A DNA stretch of 64,000 bases from Puccinia triticina (taxonomy: Eukaryota > Basidiomycota > Pucciniomycetes > Pucciniales > Pucciniaceae). Made by a program: the position numbers and the translations under genes. A model generated the notes under the pieces. The model saw only the letters and a program-made list of their open reading frames with translations. It ran no database searches and was not told the origin of the DNA. The stretch is from NCBI RefSeq assembly GCF_026914185.1, contig NC_070568.1, forward strand, positions 2,004,001-2,068,000. Direction: 5' to 3'. Within the stretch, counting starts at the first letter, position 1; each line of letters starts with the position of its first letter. Shown piece by piece: positions 23,655 to 32,998 of this stretch.

Positions 23655-24079
23655 AGAGCCGGATGGCTCTTCACTGATTTGTTGAGGGACTTGTACAACA
23701 AGGTTGCAGAAAAACCTTGTCAGCCTGTAGGTAACTAACCGTGTCTGAGAGGGTTGTTACTAGCAAGATGATAGTGTAAGATGCCAAGGATGGGCCAATG
23801 TGTTTGTGGTAAGACCTGAAGAAAGTTTCACTCTATCAGTAATCTTGACTGAGAGGCTTGCTCAATGAAGGCCCATCCAGATCAACACAGGGTGTTAATA
23901 GGCATCCAAGAAATAACTCAACTTGGGTTCTTGGTTTTACCTACAGAAAGGTAAGGGTAATCAGGAGTTGATGTTATTCCTGAGTTGAAAGATGGGTGAG
24001 AATGAAAGCACTGTTTAACTATAGTATGGGTTAAACTTTGCTGTAATAATATTCTGATGAATAAATAGTCCTGGGGGGT
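23655..24079 (+). repeat. LTR-like repeat, copy 2
   Basis: TGTAAGAGCCGGATGGCTCTTCAC at 23655 has the opening style of the gypsy LTRs. From 23718 to 24079 the sequence is a near-identical copy of 16717-17077 in the same orientation. The two copies flank the DIRS-like element and are 7.0 kb apart, so recombination between them could delete that interval. Confidence 0.6.
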
Positions 24080-24413
24080 GTCAACCTTAGAGATACAACA
24101 AGTATCCTAAAGTCTGCAAAAACCTGTAAACCATTTACAAATCCTGAAATATTATTGAATATGCAGAATCCTTGTGTTAAATTAAGGGGGGTCACCCACT
24201 CCAAGTAACCCCTCATTCCTACTCCTTCATACATTTTTCACATATGTACATATAGCCACAAAGCGCTCCAAAGAGCAGGAAAACTACATAATTTTTTTTT
24301 ACATAAATTGAAATACATAAATCCAATTTTATCAAAGACACATTTTTTCCACAACTGAGAAAAAAAAATCAAGGGTTCCTGTAGAGGTAGTATATGTTGG
24401 TACACCTCACACC

Positions 24414-24486
24414 TGTGGATATAGCTCAATGGTAGAGCAACCCAGCATGCATCGGGGAGATGCGGGTTCGATTCCCCCTGTCCGCA
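24414..24486 (+). repeat. tRNA-like domain inside TRIM terminal repeat 1
   Basis: A 73-nt cloverleaf-like segment. Ends TGTGGAT and GTCCGCA pair (with G-T pairs). TAGCTCAATGG matches the Pol III A box and GGTTCGATTCC matches the B box exactly. The anticodon stem does not pair well and the T stem is displaced by one base, so I infer a Pol III promoter relic rather than a functional tRNA. Confidence 0.7.
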
Positions 24487-24638
24487 CTATTCCTTTTACT
24501 CGCTCTACAGGTTATGAGCCCAGCGCTTTAGGCAGCTGCGTACCTGGGATGAGCCTCTGGGAGGATTAGTGGGCTCTGTCACCGGTGTAGGTGTACAGGG
24601 GGTGTGTAGAGGTAGTATATGTTGGTACACCTCACACC

Positions 24639-24711
24639 TGTGGATATAGCTCAATGGTAGAGCAACCCAGCATGCATCGGGGAGATGCGGGTTCGATTCC
24701 CCCTGTCCGCA
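24639..24711 (+). repeat. tRNA-like domain inside TRIM terminal repeat 2
   Basis: Identical copy of the tRNA-like segment in repeat 1, with the same intact A and B boxes. Confidence 0.7.
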
Positions 24712-25230
24712 CTATTCCTTTTACTCGCTCTACAGTTCCCCCTGTAAATACATATACCAGAAAAAAAAAACATCAAGGGTTTTCCCTTATTATAAAACAC
24801 AAGAAAAAAAATACAATTTTTAATCTAGATACAACAGAACTGGAAAAAAGGAAAACTCCAATGCCTCCAAACAACACCAAAGGTGTTGTGAACAGCAATG
24901 GCTGTTGCATCTGGGCCAACCTCCAGCCCGTGTCAAGCGCACAGCTCAAAAAGGAAAGGCGTTGAAGGCCCCCATCCCGCAACAAAGGCTGCAGAGCCCG
25001 GGGGGCCCACTCTTTAGCCCCTCAAACTGTGCAAGTGCAACAGCAGAGGGGGTTGAGGACAAACCGCACGCTGGAAGTACAGCGGCAGAGGACGCCCTGG
25101 GGATTATCCGGACACAAGGGCACCCCTTTTTATACAAAATCCACCAGCAGTCTTGCTTCAAGCCTTCCCCTTGACTCTGCCCTGCTACATATCCTTGACA
25201 ACTGGACAACGCCACCGCTGTGGTAGACGG

Positions 25231-25705
25231 AAAAGTGAACAATCAAAAGTTTTTCTCATACATATAATTACTCACCCTAGGCCTCAAGATACCACCAAAC
25301 AGACCTCAGAAATGGATTCTATGGCCAATTTTACCCCTATTCACCTCTGGAAGCATCACTGGAACCCCGCTGGATTGGAAGTTACACCCTCTTGGACCCT
25401 CATGGACACGGCCAGCCCCAGTCATCAACCTGTAACACCCCTCAAGACACCCATCACATGTTCAACATACCCTGTCACCAGCCTGTAAAAAGCCTCAAGT
25501 CAAGGATCACAGCATTATGCTTATACACATCACAGGATACAAACATACATCTCCCTATCAGACTACAGTCATTACATATTATCAAGTCCTCTTCTATTTC
25601 CATATTATGATGTCATCACGCACTGAATCTGAAGCCTCAGACTTCATTTATTCACCCCCTGCATCCACCTGTCAACTTATGCAGTCTACTGTCACTTTAC
25701 ACAGC
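25231..25705. other. Unassigned DNA left of the gypsy nest
   Basis: C/A-rich, with Pro/His/Thr-rich open frames and no motif. It is contiguous with 34674 onward once the gypsy nest is removed. Confidence 0.35.
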
Positions 25706-26001
25706 TGTAAGAGTCCTTGTAGGACTCTTCACTAACTGGGCTGGCACGAGGCACGAAGGCCTAAAAGGTTTCTATGAACCACTCGTGTATTGCAAATATA
25801 CTAGCCCAGGAGAGAAGTCTCAGTTTCTCTCTCTACATACAACTAGGATGATGAAAGATGAATGAACGATGCTCACCTAGCCCAGGAGAGAAGTCTCAGT
25901 TTCTCTCTGCTGAGCTAGGAGGGCGCGGGGGAACTGAGCTTAAGAGGCTGCTGGATGGCTTATGTAATCTCCGCTTGTGAGCTCTCAAAGGGGGCTCCAC
26001 A
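25706..26001 (-). repeat. 3' LTR of gypsy element B
   Basis: Matches 34378-34673 with scattered substitutions, one of which (CTCG versus CTTG) is a TpCpG transition. Contains the duplicated hairpin block. Confidence 0.92.
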
Positions 26002-27718
26002 GTCTCCCCCCCTATAAGACCTTGAGGATGAACGTCGAGGGTTATCGGAGAGCGCCAAGACCCTGTCCGAAGTGGTATCCAATTCCTCGCGGAAGGGTTT
26101 GATTTTTGAGATGTGGAATGTTGGGTGGCGTTTGTCCCCAGCAGGTAGAGCCAGTGTCACATTCTGGCCAAAATTCGATACCTTGATGATGGGGTACGGA
26201 CCTTCAAATCAATCTTTTAGTTTGTCGACGCCAGTTTGATGTTTACCACGCCAGTCGGCCAAATTCAGCATTACTCGTGTGCCCGTTGTCAAAGGAGGAG
26301 GGTCTGCGTGTTTCTTGTTATGTTGAATAGCCTGTTGAACCCTGCTTGTACACAGCACATCGTGGGCGTCGGCCCAGGCACTTTCACAAAGCTTAATCCA
26401 TTTATCGAGGGCCGGTAGGTCTGGCGGGGTGTCGGTAAGGGGTTGGGGTTGGGAGGGGAAGAGCGAGGGTTTCCGCCCACAAAGAAGCTCAAAAGGACTG
26501 ATCCCTGGAGCCACATTCATTGCCGAGTTGATGGCGTATTCCACAGCAGGCAGGGCTTCCAGCCATTTTGTCTGACGTTTGGAGGTGAATGACCGCAAAA
26601 TCTGACCCACTGTCTTGTTGGAGCGCTCGCTCCGGCCGTCAGCTTGGGGGTGGAATGATGTTGACATGTGAAATTTGATATTCAGACGGGACATAAGAGA
26701 TTTCCAGAAACAAGATGTCCAGGTCTTATCGCAATTGCTGATGATAGAAGTTGGTGGACCAAATTGAGCAATCCACCCGTTGAAGAATTGGCTCGCTGTC
26801 TTTTCAGCCGTGTCTGTTTGAAGAACCGGGATGATCTGAATGAACCCGGACAATCGGCAAGTGCAGGTGAGAAGCATATCGTAATGGGATGCCTTGCGTA
26901 ACGGTCCCACAAAATCAATTGCAATGTCGGTCAGGGGTTGGCGAGGGAAGGAGGGAGTGAGCATTTTTCCCGCCGGCGCTGTGGTGGGAGCCTTGGTGCG
27001 TTGACAGGTGTCACAGCGCTTGAGAATTTGTTGTATGTCAGTGGACATCCGTGGCCAGAAAAAATCTCGCCGGAGTTCGCTGGTTGTCTTGATGAACCCG
27101 AGGTGGCCAAGACGTAGGTGTGCTTCAACAATGAGTGATCTGCGTAGTTTGAAGTTTGCTGGAATGACCAGTCGTCCATCAATGAAAAGGAGTCCATTCT
27201 CCTCTACGCAATCTGTGCGGAGGGGAAGAGCATCACGTAAGGCAATGCAAAACTGGTCATGCGCATAACCCGTTAGAATGGCTTCTCTAAGAGAAGGCGC
27301 AATTGACAAACCAAGTCCCGTTAACGCTGCTACACATGTTACCTCTTCTGTGGATGGTTTGTTTTCGGGAGATCCTTTCTGGAGAGGGTATCGGCGACAG
27401 AGTTGTCCTCGCCTCGAATGTAGTTGAAATTAAGGTCGAAGTCCGCTAGGAGTTTGGACCAACGCGCTTGTTGCTTACTCAGGGTATGTTGACAGGGAAG
27501 GTGGACCAGAGAATGATGATCCGACATCACGTTGATCTTCATTCCAAGAATTAGAATTCGCCACTTCTGCAGTGCATGTACGACTGCAAGTAATTCCTGT
27601 TCATGGACGGGATAATTGCGTTCCGCCGGTGTCATTTGGTGTGACTCGTAAGCGATTGGGGATGCAATCTTCCAATCTTTGCCTTGAAATAAAGCCGCCC
27701 CAAGTCCTGAACCGCTTG
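26002..27718 (-). pseudogene. RNase H (C-terminal part) and integrase of gypsy element B
   Basis: Reading down from 27718: remaining RNase H (YPVHEQELLAV, MSDHHSLVHL), the H-H-C-C integrase finger (GHLGFIKT...CDTCQRTKAPTT), the integrase core (AIDFVGPL, ISNCDKTWTS where element A has SDRDKAW, and HPQADGRSERSNK) and a tail ending FHISKIKP. Compared with intact element A there is a frameshift near 27340 and a TGA near 26209 (element A has Arg; context TCG). SNCDK in place of SDRDK suggests a missing integrase Asp as well. Dead. Confidence 0.9.
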
Positions 27719-28066
27719 TGTGAGCCCGCCTCCCGCGAGCTCACAAGAACAGTCACAGAGAAATCACGGATCCACCTGCAGCAGGATTCTTAGACCTCGA
27801 CCGGCCGCGCCCTCCTAGCTCAGTAGGGATGTACTGACCACTCCCTCTGAGCTAGGTGAGCACTCTCCTTCTTCTCTCGTTGTCCTTCACATTATCATCA
27901 ATTGTATAGAGTAGGGATGTACTGACCACTCCCTCTGAGCTAGAAATTCAAGCAACTGTGGTTCTAGAACTCCCTCCAAGGCAGAGCCTTGTCCCGTACC
28001 ACTGCCCCGTCCGTCTGTCCCGTTTTTTCCCAGCCAGTGAAGAGCCCTCTATCTTGGGCTCTTACA
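27719..28066 (+). repeat. 5' LTR of gypsy element A
   Basis: Runs TGTGAGCCCGCC to GGGCTCTTACA. Contains CTAGCTCAG (27815) and CTGAGCTAG (27847) enclosing an AGGGA/TCCCT hairpin, then GTGAGCA to TATAG (27856-27909), then a second copy of the hairpin 3' half ending at 27943. Confidence 0.97.
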
Positions 28067-28112
28067 CTTTTTTTTTCTTGAACCACCCCAATTATCGCCT
28101 CTGTATCGAAGA

Positions 28113-31100
28113 ATGACGCACGCAAACTCCCCGCCCTCTCGGAACCCAGAAATTTCACCTGGCAACACGGCCAGACCACCTCCTCGACTCATCATTTCCC
28201 TCCGGATCTCAAACCTGACGGTGAGAGCTATGGTAGACAGCGGGTCGGAACTCAACCTTATCTCGGCGGTCGCCGCTAAATCAACCGGATTGCCCTGCAT
28301 CCCGCTTCTCACTCCTACCCGCGTGCAACTGGCCTTGAAATCAGACTCAAGCCAAGCTGTGACCCTATCCCATTACGTGGTGGGCACGCTGACAGACCCG
28401 ACATCTAGCCACGACTTCCCAGACGTCTCTCTACGGATTGGTCCCGTCCTGGGGGATTACGAGGTCATACTCGGCACCCCCTTCTTGTACCGCTTTGGCC
28501 TCCTCGTGTCAATCAGGGACCGCTGTATCGTCCTCGAGTCACACGACCTAGAAATCTTCGACCATCGGCTGGGCAACGCGGTTGGTGTAGCCTCCACAAC
28601 GGATGTGGACTCCTACCCCTGCGAATCCTCTGAAGCCGTGGTCCTTACCGAATTCGCAGATTTGTTCCCCGCAGACATTCCCGCGGTCTCCGATGAAGCT
28701 GAGGAAGCCAGACTCTTCACAGTCGGCGCTTTCCCAAAGAAGATCCAGGACTCTAGCTCGAAAGTCCGCCACAAGATAATCCTGACGGATCCGGCGGCTA
28801 TTGTAAACGAAAAACAGTACCCTTACCCTCGGAAGCACCTTGCAGCGTGGAAAACGCTTCTTTATCAACATCTAAACGCAGGCCGCATCAGGCGGTCAAC
28901 AAGTCAATATGCCTCCCCAAGCCTGATTATCCCAAAAAAGGATCCGACGGCCCTTCCCCGCTGGGTCTGTGACTACCGCAAGCTGAACAGCATCACAGTC
29001 CGCGACCGCTCTCCCTTGCCAAATGTTGACGAGTTGGTACGCATGGTTGCTTCTGGGAAAGTTTTCTCCATTTTGGACCAAACTAATGCGTTCTTCCAGA
29101 CTCGGATGCGCGAGGAAGATATTCCACTTACCGCCGTGAAGACACCCTGGGGACTCATGGAGTGGGTGGTGATGCCGATGGGGCTAACAAACGCGCCAGC
29201 CACGCACCAAGCCCGCCTTGAGGAGGCCCTAGGGGATCTACTCAACAACATTTGTGTCGTGTATTTGGACGACATTGTGGTGTTCTCAGACTGTTTCGAA
29301 ACTCACGAGAAACACTTGCGTATGGTTCTCGACCGGCTTTGGGCGGGAAATCTCTACTGTAGCCCCAAGAAAACACAACTCTTCAGAAAGGAAATCAAAT
29401 TCCTTGGTCATTGGATCTCCGCTGATGGGATCAAACCTGACGACAGCAAGGTTGAAGCCATACAGAAGTGGCCCTCCCCGAAATCAGCCAAGGGGGTCAA
29501 ACGATTCCTTGGCACAGTTCAGTGGATGAAAAAATTCATCTGGGGCCTTCAAAAATACGTAGGCACACTGACCCCCCTGACCAGTTCGAAACTCGATCAA
29601 AAGAACTTCCGGTGGGGAGAAGCGGAAGAAGCGGCCTTTCAGAATATAAAGCGCATCATGACCAGCCTACCCGCTTTGAAGAACGTAGACTTTGACTCGG
29701 ATGACCCCCTCTGGATTTTCACTGACGCTAGCGGATCGGGGCTGGGAGCAGCGCTCTTCCAAGGAGCCGAATGGAAACACGCTTCCCCAATCGCTTATGA
29801 ATCGCGCCAGATGACCTCGGCGGAACAAAACTACCCGGTGCACGAGCAGGAGCTTCTGGCTGTAGTACACGCACTGCAGAAGTGGAAGATGCTCCTCCTC
29901 GGCATGAAAATCAATGTGATGACAGATCACCACTCCCTGGTCCATCTCCTCCGACAACGCAATCTCAGCCGACGCCAAGCACGGTGGACGGAACTCCTGG
30001 CCGACTTCGACCTACATTTCGAATACATCCGCGGTGAAGATAACACGGTAGCCGATGCTCTCTCCAGGAAGGATATACCGGAAGGAGACTCAAACATCAC
30101 CCCAAGCGACATCGCCTGTGTCGCTTCCCTGACCGAGATGGGCTCAACCCTTTCTGAAGAACTTCGTCGCCAGATCATGATCGGATACACGACCGACCAG
30201 TTCTGCATCTCGGCGCGGGAGGTGCTCCCGCTACGAGACGACTGTGTGGAGGTGGAGGGGCTTCTCTTCATAGACGGTCGCCTTCTCATCCCATCGGTGG
30301 GTACTATCCGCAAATCCCTTATCAGAGAAGCTCACGACCGCCTCGGACATTTGGGCCACCAGAAAACCCTGGACGAACTCCGCCTTGATTTTTTTTGGCC
30401 ACGGATGGCCACAGATGTCGCGGAGTTCACTGCCGCCTGCGAAGTCTGTCAGCGGACTAAAGCTCCGACCACGGCCCCGACTGGGAAAATGCTTACACCG
30501 GCTGTTCCCCGTCTCCCCCTCTCCGACTTGGCCATCGACTTCGTTGGCCCCCTCAAACAATCAGGCAACCACGACATGATACTGACGTGTACTTGTCGCC
30601 TATCCGGATTCACTCGGATCATACCGGCTCTCCAGACAGATTCGGCGGAGAAAACAGCTTCCAGGTTCTTTTCCGGCTGGATCGCGACCTTTGGTGCCCC
30701 CCGGACTATCCTCAGCGATCGCGATAAAGCGTGGACCTCCAAGTTCTGGAAGTCGCTGATGGAGAAACTGAACATTAAATTCCACATGACGTCCGCCTTC
30801 CACCCGCAAGCTGATGGCCGTAGCGAACGCACCAACAAGACGGTCGGCCAGATTCTGCGGACGACGACCTCCAAGCGTCAAGGACGCTGGTTGGAGGCCA
30901 TCCCCTCGGTGGAGTATGCAATCAACTCGGCGACAAACGCAGCGACTGGGAAAAGCCCGTTCGAACTGGTCTTTGGACGCCCCGGCCGACTTTTCCCCTC
31001 TACCGCGTCAAGCGTTTCAGCTGGGTGCCCTTCCTCTCTTGACGCGTGGCTTCGGTTGCGAGAGGGGAGCTGGGCCGACGCTCGGGACGCCCTCTGGACG

Positions 31101-31565
31101 AGTCGTGTCAAACAGGCGGTTCATCATAACCGCAGCCAGAAGGATCGACCCCCACTGCAACCTGGCACACTGGCCTTCCTCGACTCGGCGGATTGGCGAG
31201 GCCGTCACCAAGGCGGCACTGACAAACTGAAGGAGCGCTACGAGGGTCCCTACCGTGTTGTCAAGTCGACCAATCACGGACAAAACGTTGAACTACTGCT
31301 TCCGCCTGGGGACCGTCGCCACCCCGTCTTTCACATCTCGAAAGTCAAACCTCTCGTCACCTCCTCTAACCCGCCGGACGCTACCGCCCTACCTCAGGCA
31401 TCCGAGCTCGATGATCCGGCGCCGACTAGCGAACCCCCCTCGCCATCTTTTATAGGGGGGGAGAATGTGAGCCCGCCTCCCGCGAGCTCACAAGAACAGT
31501 CACAGAGAAATCACGGATCCACCTGCAGCAGGATTCTTAGACCTCGACCGGCCGCGCCCTCCTAG
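28113..31565 (+). CDS. Ty3/gypsy Pol polyprotein (protease, RT, RNase H, integrase), 1150 aa, intact
   Basis: Uninterrupted 1150-codon frame. Protease DSG is at about residue 42; RT has the YLDD box at about 383-386; RNase H has FTDAS at about 536; the integrase H-H-C-C finger is at about 725-775; the integrase D-D-E lies near 807 (IDFVGPL), 866 (SDRDKAW) and 904 (GRSERTNK). The C-terminus is a short basic tail (FHISKVKPL) and a Pro/Ser-rich end without a recognisable chromodomain. All catalytic residues are present. The ATG is 46 bases after the 5' LTR, leaving no room for Gag, whereas related elements normally encode Gag first. The last 33 codons read into the 3' LTR. Codons are C-ending rich, unlike the AT-rich surroundings. 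Confidence 0.97.
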   Translation: MTHANSPPSRNPEISPGNTARPPPRLIISLRISNLTVRAMVDSGSELNLISAVAAKSTGLPCIPLLTPTRVQLALKSDSSQAVTLSHYVVGTLTDPTSSHDFPDVSLRIGPVLGDYEVILGTPFLYRFGLLVSIRDRCIVLESHDLEIFDHRLGNAVGVASTTDVDSYPCESSEAVVLTEFADLFPADIPAVSDEAEEARLFTVGAFPKKIQDSSSKVRHKIILTDPAAIVNEKQYPYPRKHLAAWKTLLYQHLNAGRIRRSTSQYASPSLIIPKKDPTALPRWVCDYRKLNSITVRDRSPLPNVDELVRMVASGKVFSILDQTNAFFQTRMREEDIPLTAVKTPWGLMEWVVMPMGLTNAPATHQARLEEALGDLLNNICVVYLDDIVVFSDCFETHEKHLRMVLDRLWAGNLYCSPKKTQLFRKEIKFLGHWISADGIKPDDSKVEAIQKWPSPKSAKGVKRFLGTVQWMKKFIWGLQKYVGTLTPLTSSKLDQKNFRWGEAEEAAFQNIKRIMTSLPALKNVDFDSDDPLWIFTDASGSGLGAALFQGAEWKHASPIAYESRQMTSAEQNYPVHEQELLAVVHALQKWKMLLLGMKINVMTDHHSLVHLLRQRNLSRRQARWTELLADFDLHFEYIRGEDNTVADALSRKDIPEGDSNITPSDIACVASLTEMGSTLSEELRRQIMIGYTTDQFCISAREVLPLRDDCVEVEGLLFIDGRLLIPSVGTIRKSLIREAHDRLGHLGHQKTLDELRLDFFWPRMATDVAEFTAACEVCQRTKAPTTAPTGKMLTPAVPRLPLSDLAIDFVGPLKQSGNHDMILTCTCRLSGFTRIIPALQTDSAEKTASRFFSGWIATFGAPRTILSDRDKAWTSKFWKSLMEKLNIKFHMTSAFHPQADGRSERTNKTVGQILRTTTSKRQGRWLEAIPSVEYAINSATNAATGKSPFELVFGRPGRLFPSTASSVSAGCPSSLDAWLRLREGSWADARDALWTSRVKQAVHHNRSQKDRPPLQPGTLAFLDSADWRGRHQGGTDKLKERYEGPYRVVKSTNHGQNVELLLPPGDRRHPVFHISKVKPLVTSSNPPDATALPQASELDDPAPTSEPPSPSFIGGENVSPPPASSQEQSQRNHGSTCSRILRPRPAAPS

Positions 31566-31813
31566 CTCAGTAGGGATGTACTGACCACTCCCTCTGAGCT
31601 AGGTGAGCACTCTCCTTCTTCTCTCGTTGTCCTTCACATTATCATCAATTGTATAGAGTAGGGATGTACTGACCACTCCCTCTGAGCTAGAAATTCAAGC
31701 AACTGTGGTTCTAGAACTCCCTCCAAGGCAGAGCCTTGTCCCGTACCACTGCCCCGTCCGTCTGTCCCGTTTTTTCCCAGCCAGTGAAGAGCCCTCTATC
31801 TTGGGCTCTTACA
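31466..31813 (+). repeat. 3' LTR of gypsy element A
   Basis: Appears identical to 27719-28066. It begins directly after the polypurine tract and ends at TTACA, followed by the GCTTG duplication. Confidence 0.97.
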
Positions 31814-31818
31814 GCTTG

Positions 31819-32159
31819 CATCCGTGAAAAGCCAGAGCGGGTCGTTGGACTCGTAATTGACATTCTTCAAACAAGGGAGTGTCGTCATTATGCGTTTGAT
31901 ATTCTGGAAAGCCTTTTCTTCCCTAGGCCCCCATTTAAAGGCCTTATTATTGAGTTTGGAGCTAGTCAGGGGCGTGAGCGTGCCGACATAACGTTGTAGG
32001 CCCCAGATGAATTTTTTCATCCATTGTACAGTGCCGAGGAACCGTTTTACTCCCTTAGCCGACTGTGGCAAGGGCCAGGATTGGATATCAGCTATCTTGT
32101 TGTTGTCTGCTTTGATGCCGTTGGCTGAGATCCAATGTCCTAAAAACTTTACACGGTTG
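31819..32159 (-). pseudogene. RT C-terminus and RNase H start of gypsy element B
   Basis: Lies between element A and the TIR element. Reads KFLGHWISANGIKADN, AKGVKRFLGTVQWMKKF, and LWLFTDAS, interrupted at the RNase H catalytic Asp region by element A. Colinear with 29391-29735 of element A. Confidence 0.92.
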
Positions 32160-32167
32160 CGCCAGAA

Positions 32168-32990
32168 TAGAGATGGCCAAACGGGTCCGGGTACCCGCGA
32201 CGGGTGCGGGTACTTGCTGTGAATTTCTCCAATTTTGGACACCCGGACCCAGACACGGCACCCGCCGACGGGTACCGGCGGTACTTGAGGCGGGTACCGC
32301 GGGTACCACACTGGTGACCGATAGAGTGGGGTATGTACACACCCCTCTTGATGACCGCACATTGAGCGGGGTGCACATCCCACTCGATGACCGGCCATCA
32401 AGTGGGATGCGCGCTCAACCCGATGACCGGCCATTGAGTGGGGGTGTAGGCCGGTCATCGAGCAGAGTACACACCCTGCTCCGTGGCCGGCCATCGTGAT
32501 CACCCCACTCAATGTCCGGTCATTGCGTGGGATGTGGAGGTGTGTACTCCGCTCAACGATGGCCGGTCATCGAGGGTGTGTACTCCACTCAATGACCGTT
32601 CATCGAGCGGGGTGTGTACTCGGTGACCGGTCAATGGTCATCGAGTGCGCATCCCACTCAATGGCTGGTCATGGAGTGCACCGGCCATCGAGTGAGATGT
32701 ATATCCCGCTTGATGTCCGGTCATCAAGCGGGGTGTGTACTCCGCTTGATGTCCCATCAAGCGGGGCGTGTACTCCGCTTGATGTCCGGTCATCAAGCGG
32801 GGTGTGTACCCCACTCGATGGCCGGCCATCCACTGCTGACATTGGCGGGTACCTGTTTGGTACCCGGGTACCCGGTGATTTTCCGGCCCAAATTGCATAC
32901 CCGGACCCGTACACGGCACCCGCGGACGGGTACTCAAAGGGCAGTGGCGGGTACCTGCCAACGGGTGCGGGTACCCACTGGCGATCTCTA
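32168..32990. mobile_element. Non-autonomous hAT-type element (823 bp) carrying a palindromic minisatellite
   Basis: It splits an RT reading frame (LFRR | NRVKF), so both ends are exact. Terminal inverted repeats are TAGAGATGGCC (32168) and GGCGATCTCTA (to 32990). The flanking 8-mers are CGCCAGAA and CGCCGGAA, an 8-bp target duplication with one transition. Both flanks inside carry GGGTACCCG palindromes. The middle is a tandem array of about 36-bp units built on GATGACCGGTCATC and GATGTCCGGTCATC palindromes with GTGTACNCCNCT spacers. Eight-base duplication points to hAT. Confidence 0.88.
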
Positions 32991-32998
32991 CGCCGGAA

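Larger units (their letters stand above)
24380..24734 (+). mobile_element. TRIM-like element: two identical 130-bp terminal repeats around a 95-bp core
   Basis: Direct repeats at 24380-24509 and 24605-24734 appear identical over 130 bp, start TGTAGAGG and end CTCTACA, and flank 95 bp. A 5-bp target duplication GTTCC lies on both sides (24375-24379, 24735-24739). Directly after the first repeat, GGTTATGAGCCCAGCGC is the reverse complement of an elongator tRNA-Met anticodon arm and could be a primer-binding site. ACAGGGGGTG before the second repeat resembles a polypurine tract. This is the anatomy of a terminal-repeat retrotransposon in miniature. It has no coding capacity. Perfect repeats and duplication imply recent insertion. 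Confidence 0.85.
24290..25230. repeat. Dispersed repeat family R, copy 1, interrupted by the TRIM element
   Basis: The TATCAAAGACACA...ATCAAGGGTTCC block and a later block (AAGGCCCCCA, GGGGCCCACTCTTT, ACTGTGCA.GTGCAACA) match 41757-42400 in the same order. Copy 1 is split at 24380-24734 by the TRIM; without it, AGGGTTCCCCCTGTAAATAC reads through as in copy 2. No coding potential recognised. Confidence 0.65.
27719..31813 (+). mobile_element. Ty3/gypsy element A: intact, recently inserted into element B
   Basis: LTRs 27719-28066 and 31466-31813 (348 bp each) look identical base for base. The flanking target duplication is GCTTG (27714-27718 and 31814-31818). It entered element B within RNase H, just after FTDAS. 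Internal DNA is a short T-rich leader, one uninterrupted pol ORF and a polypurine tract TATAGGGGGGGAGAA at 31452-31465. The element lacks a Gag region, so movement would need Gag in trans. Confidence 0.97.

Noticed and set aside
24414..24711. Two functional tRNA genes
   Set aside because: A and B boxes are perfect, but the anticodon stem does not pair and the T stem is out of register. They lie inside transposon terminal repeats.
29667..31283. Many antisense frames within gypsy element A
   Set aside because: They are shadows of a GC-rich, fully open pol frame.
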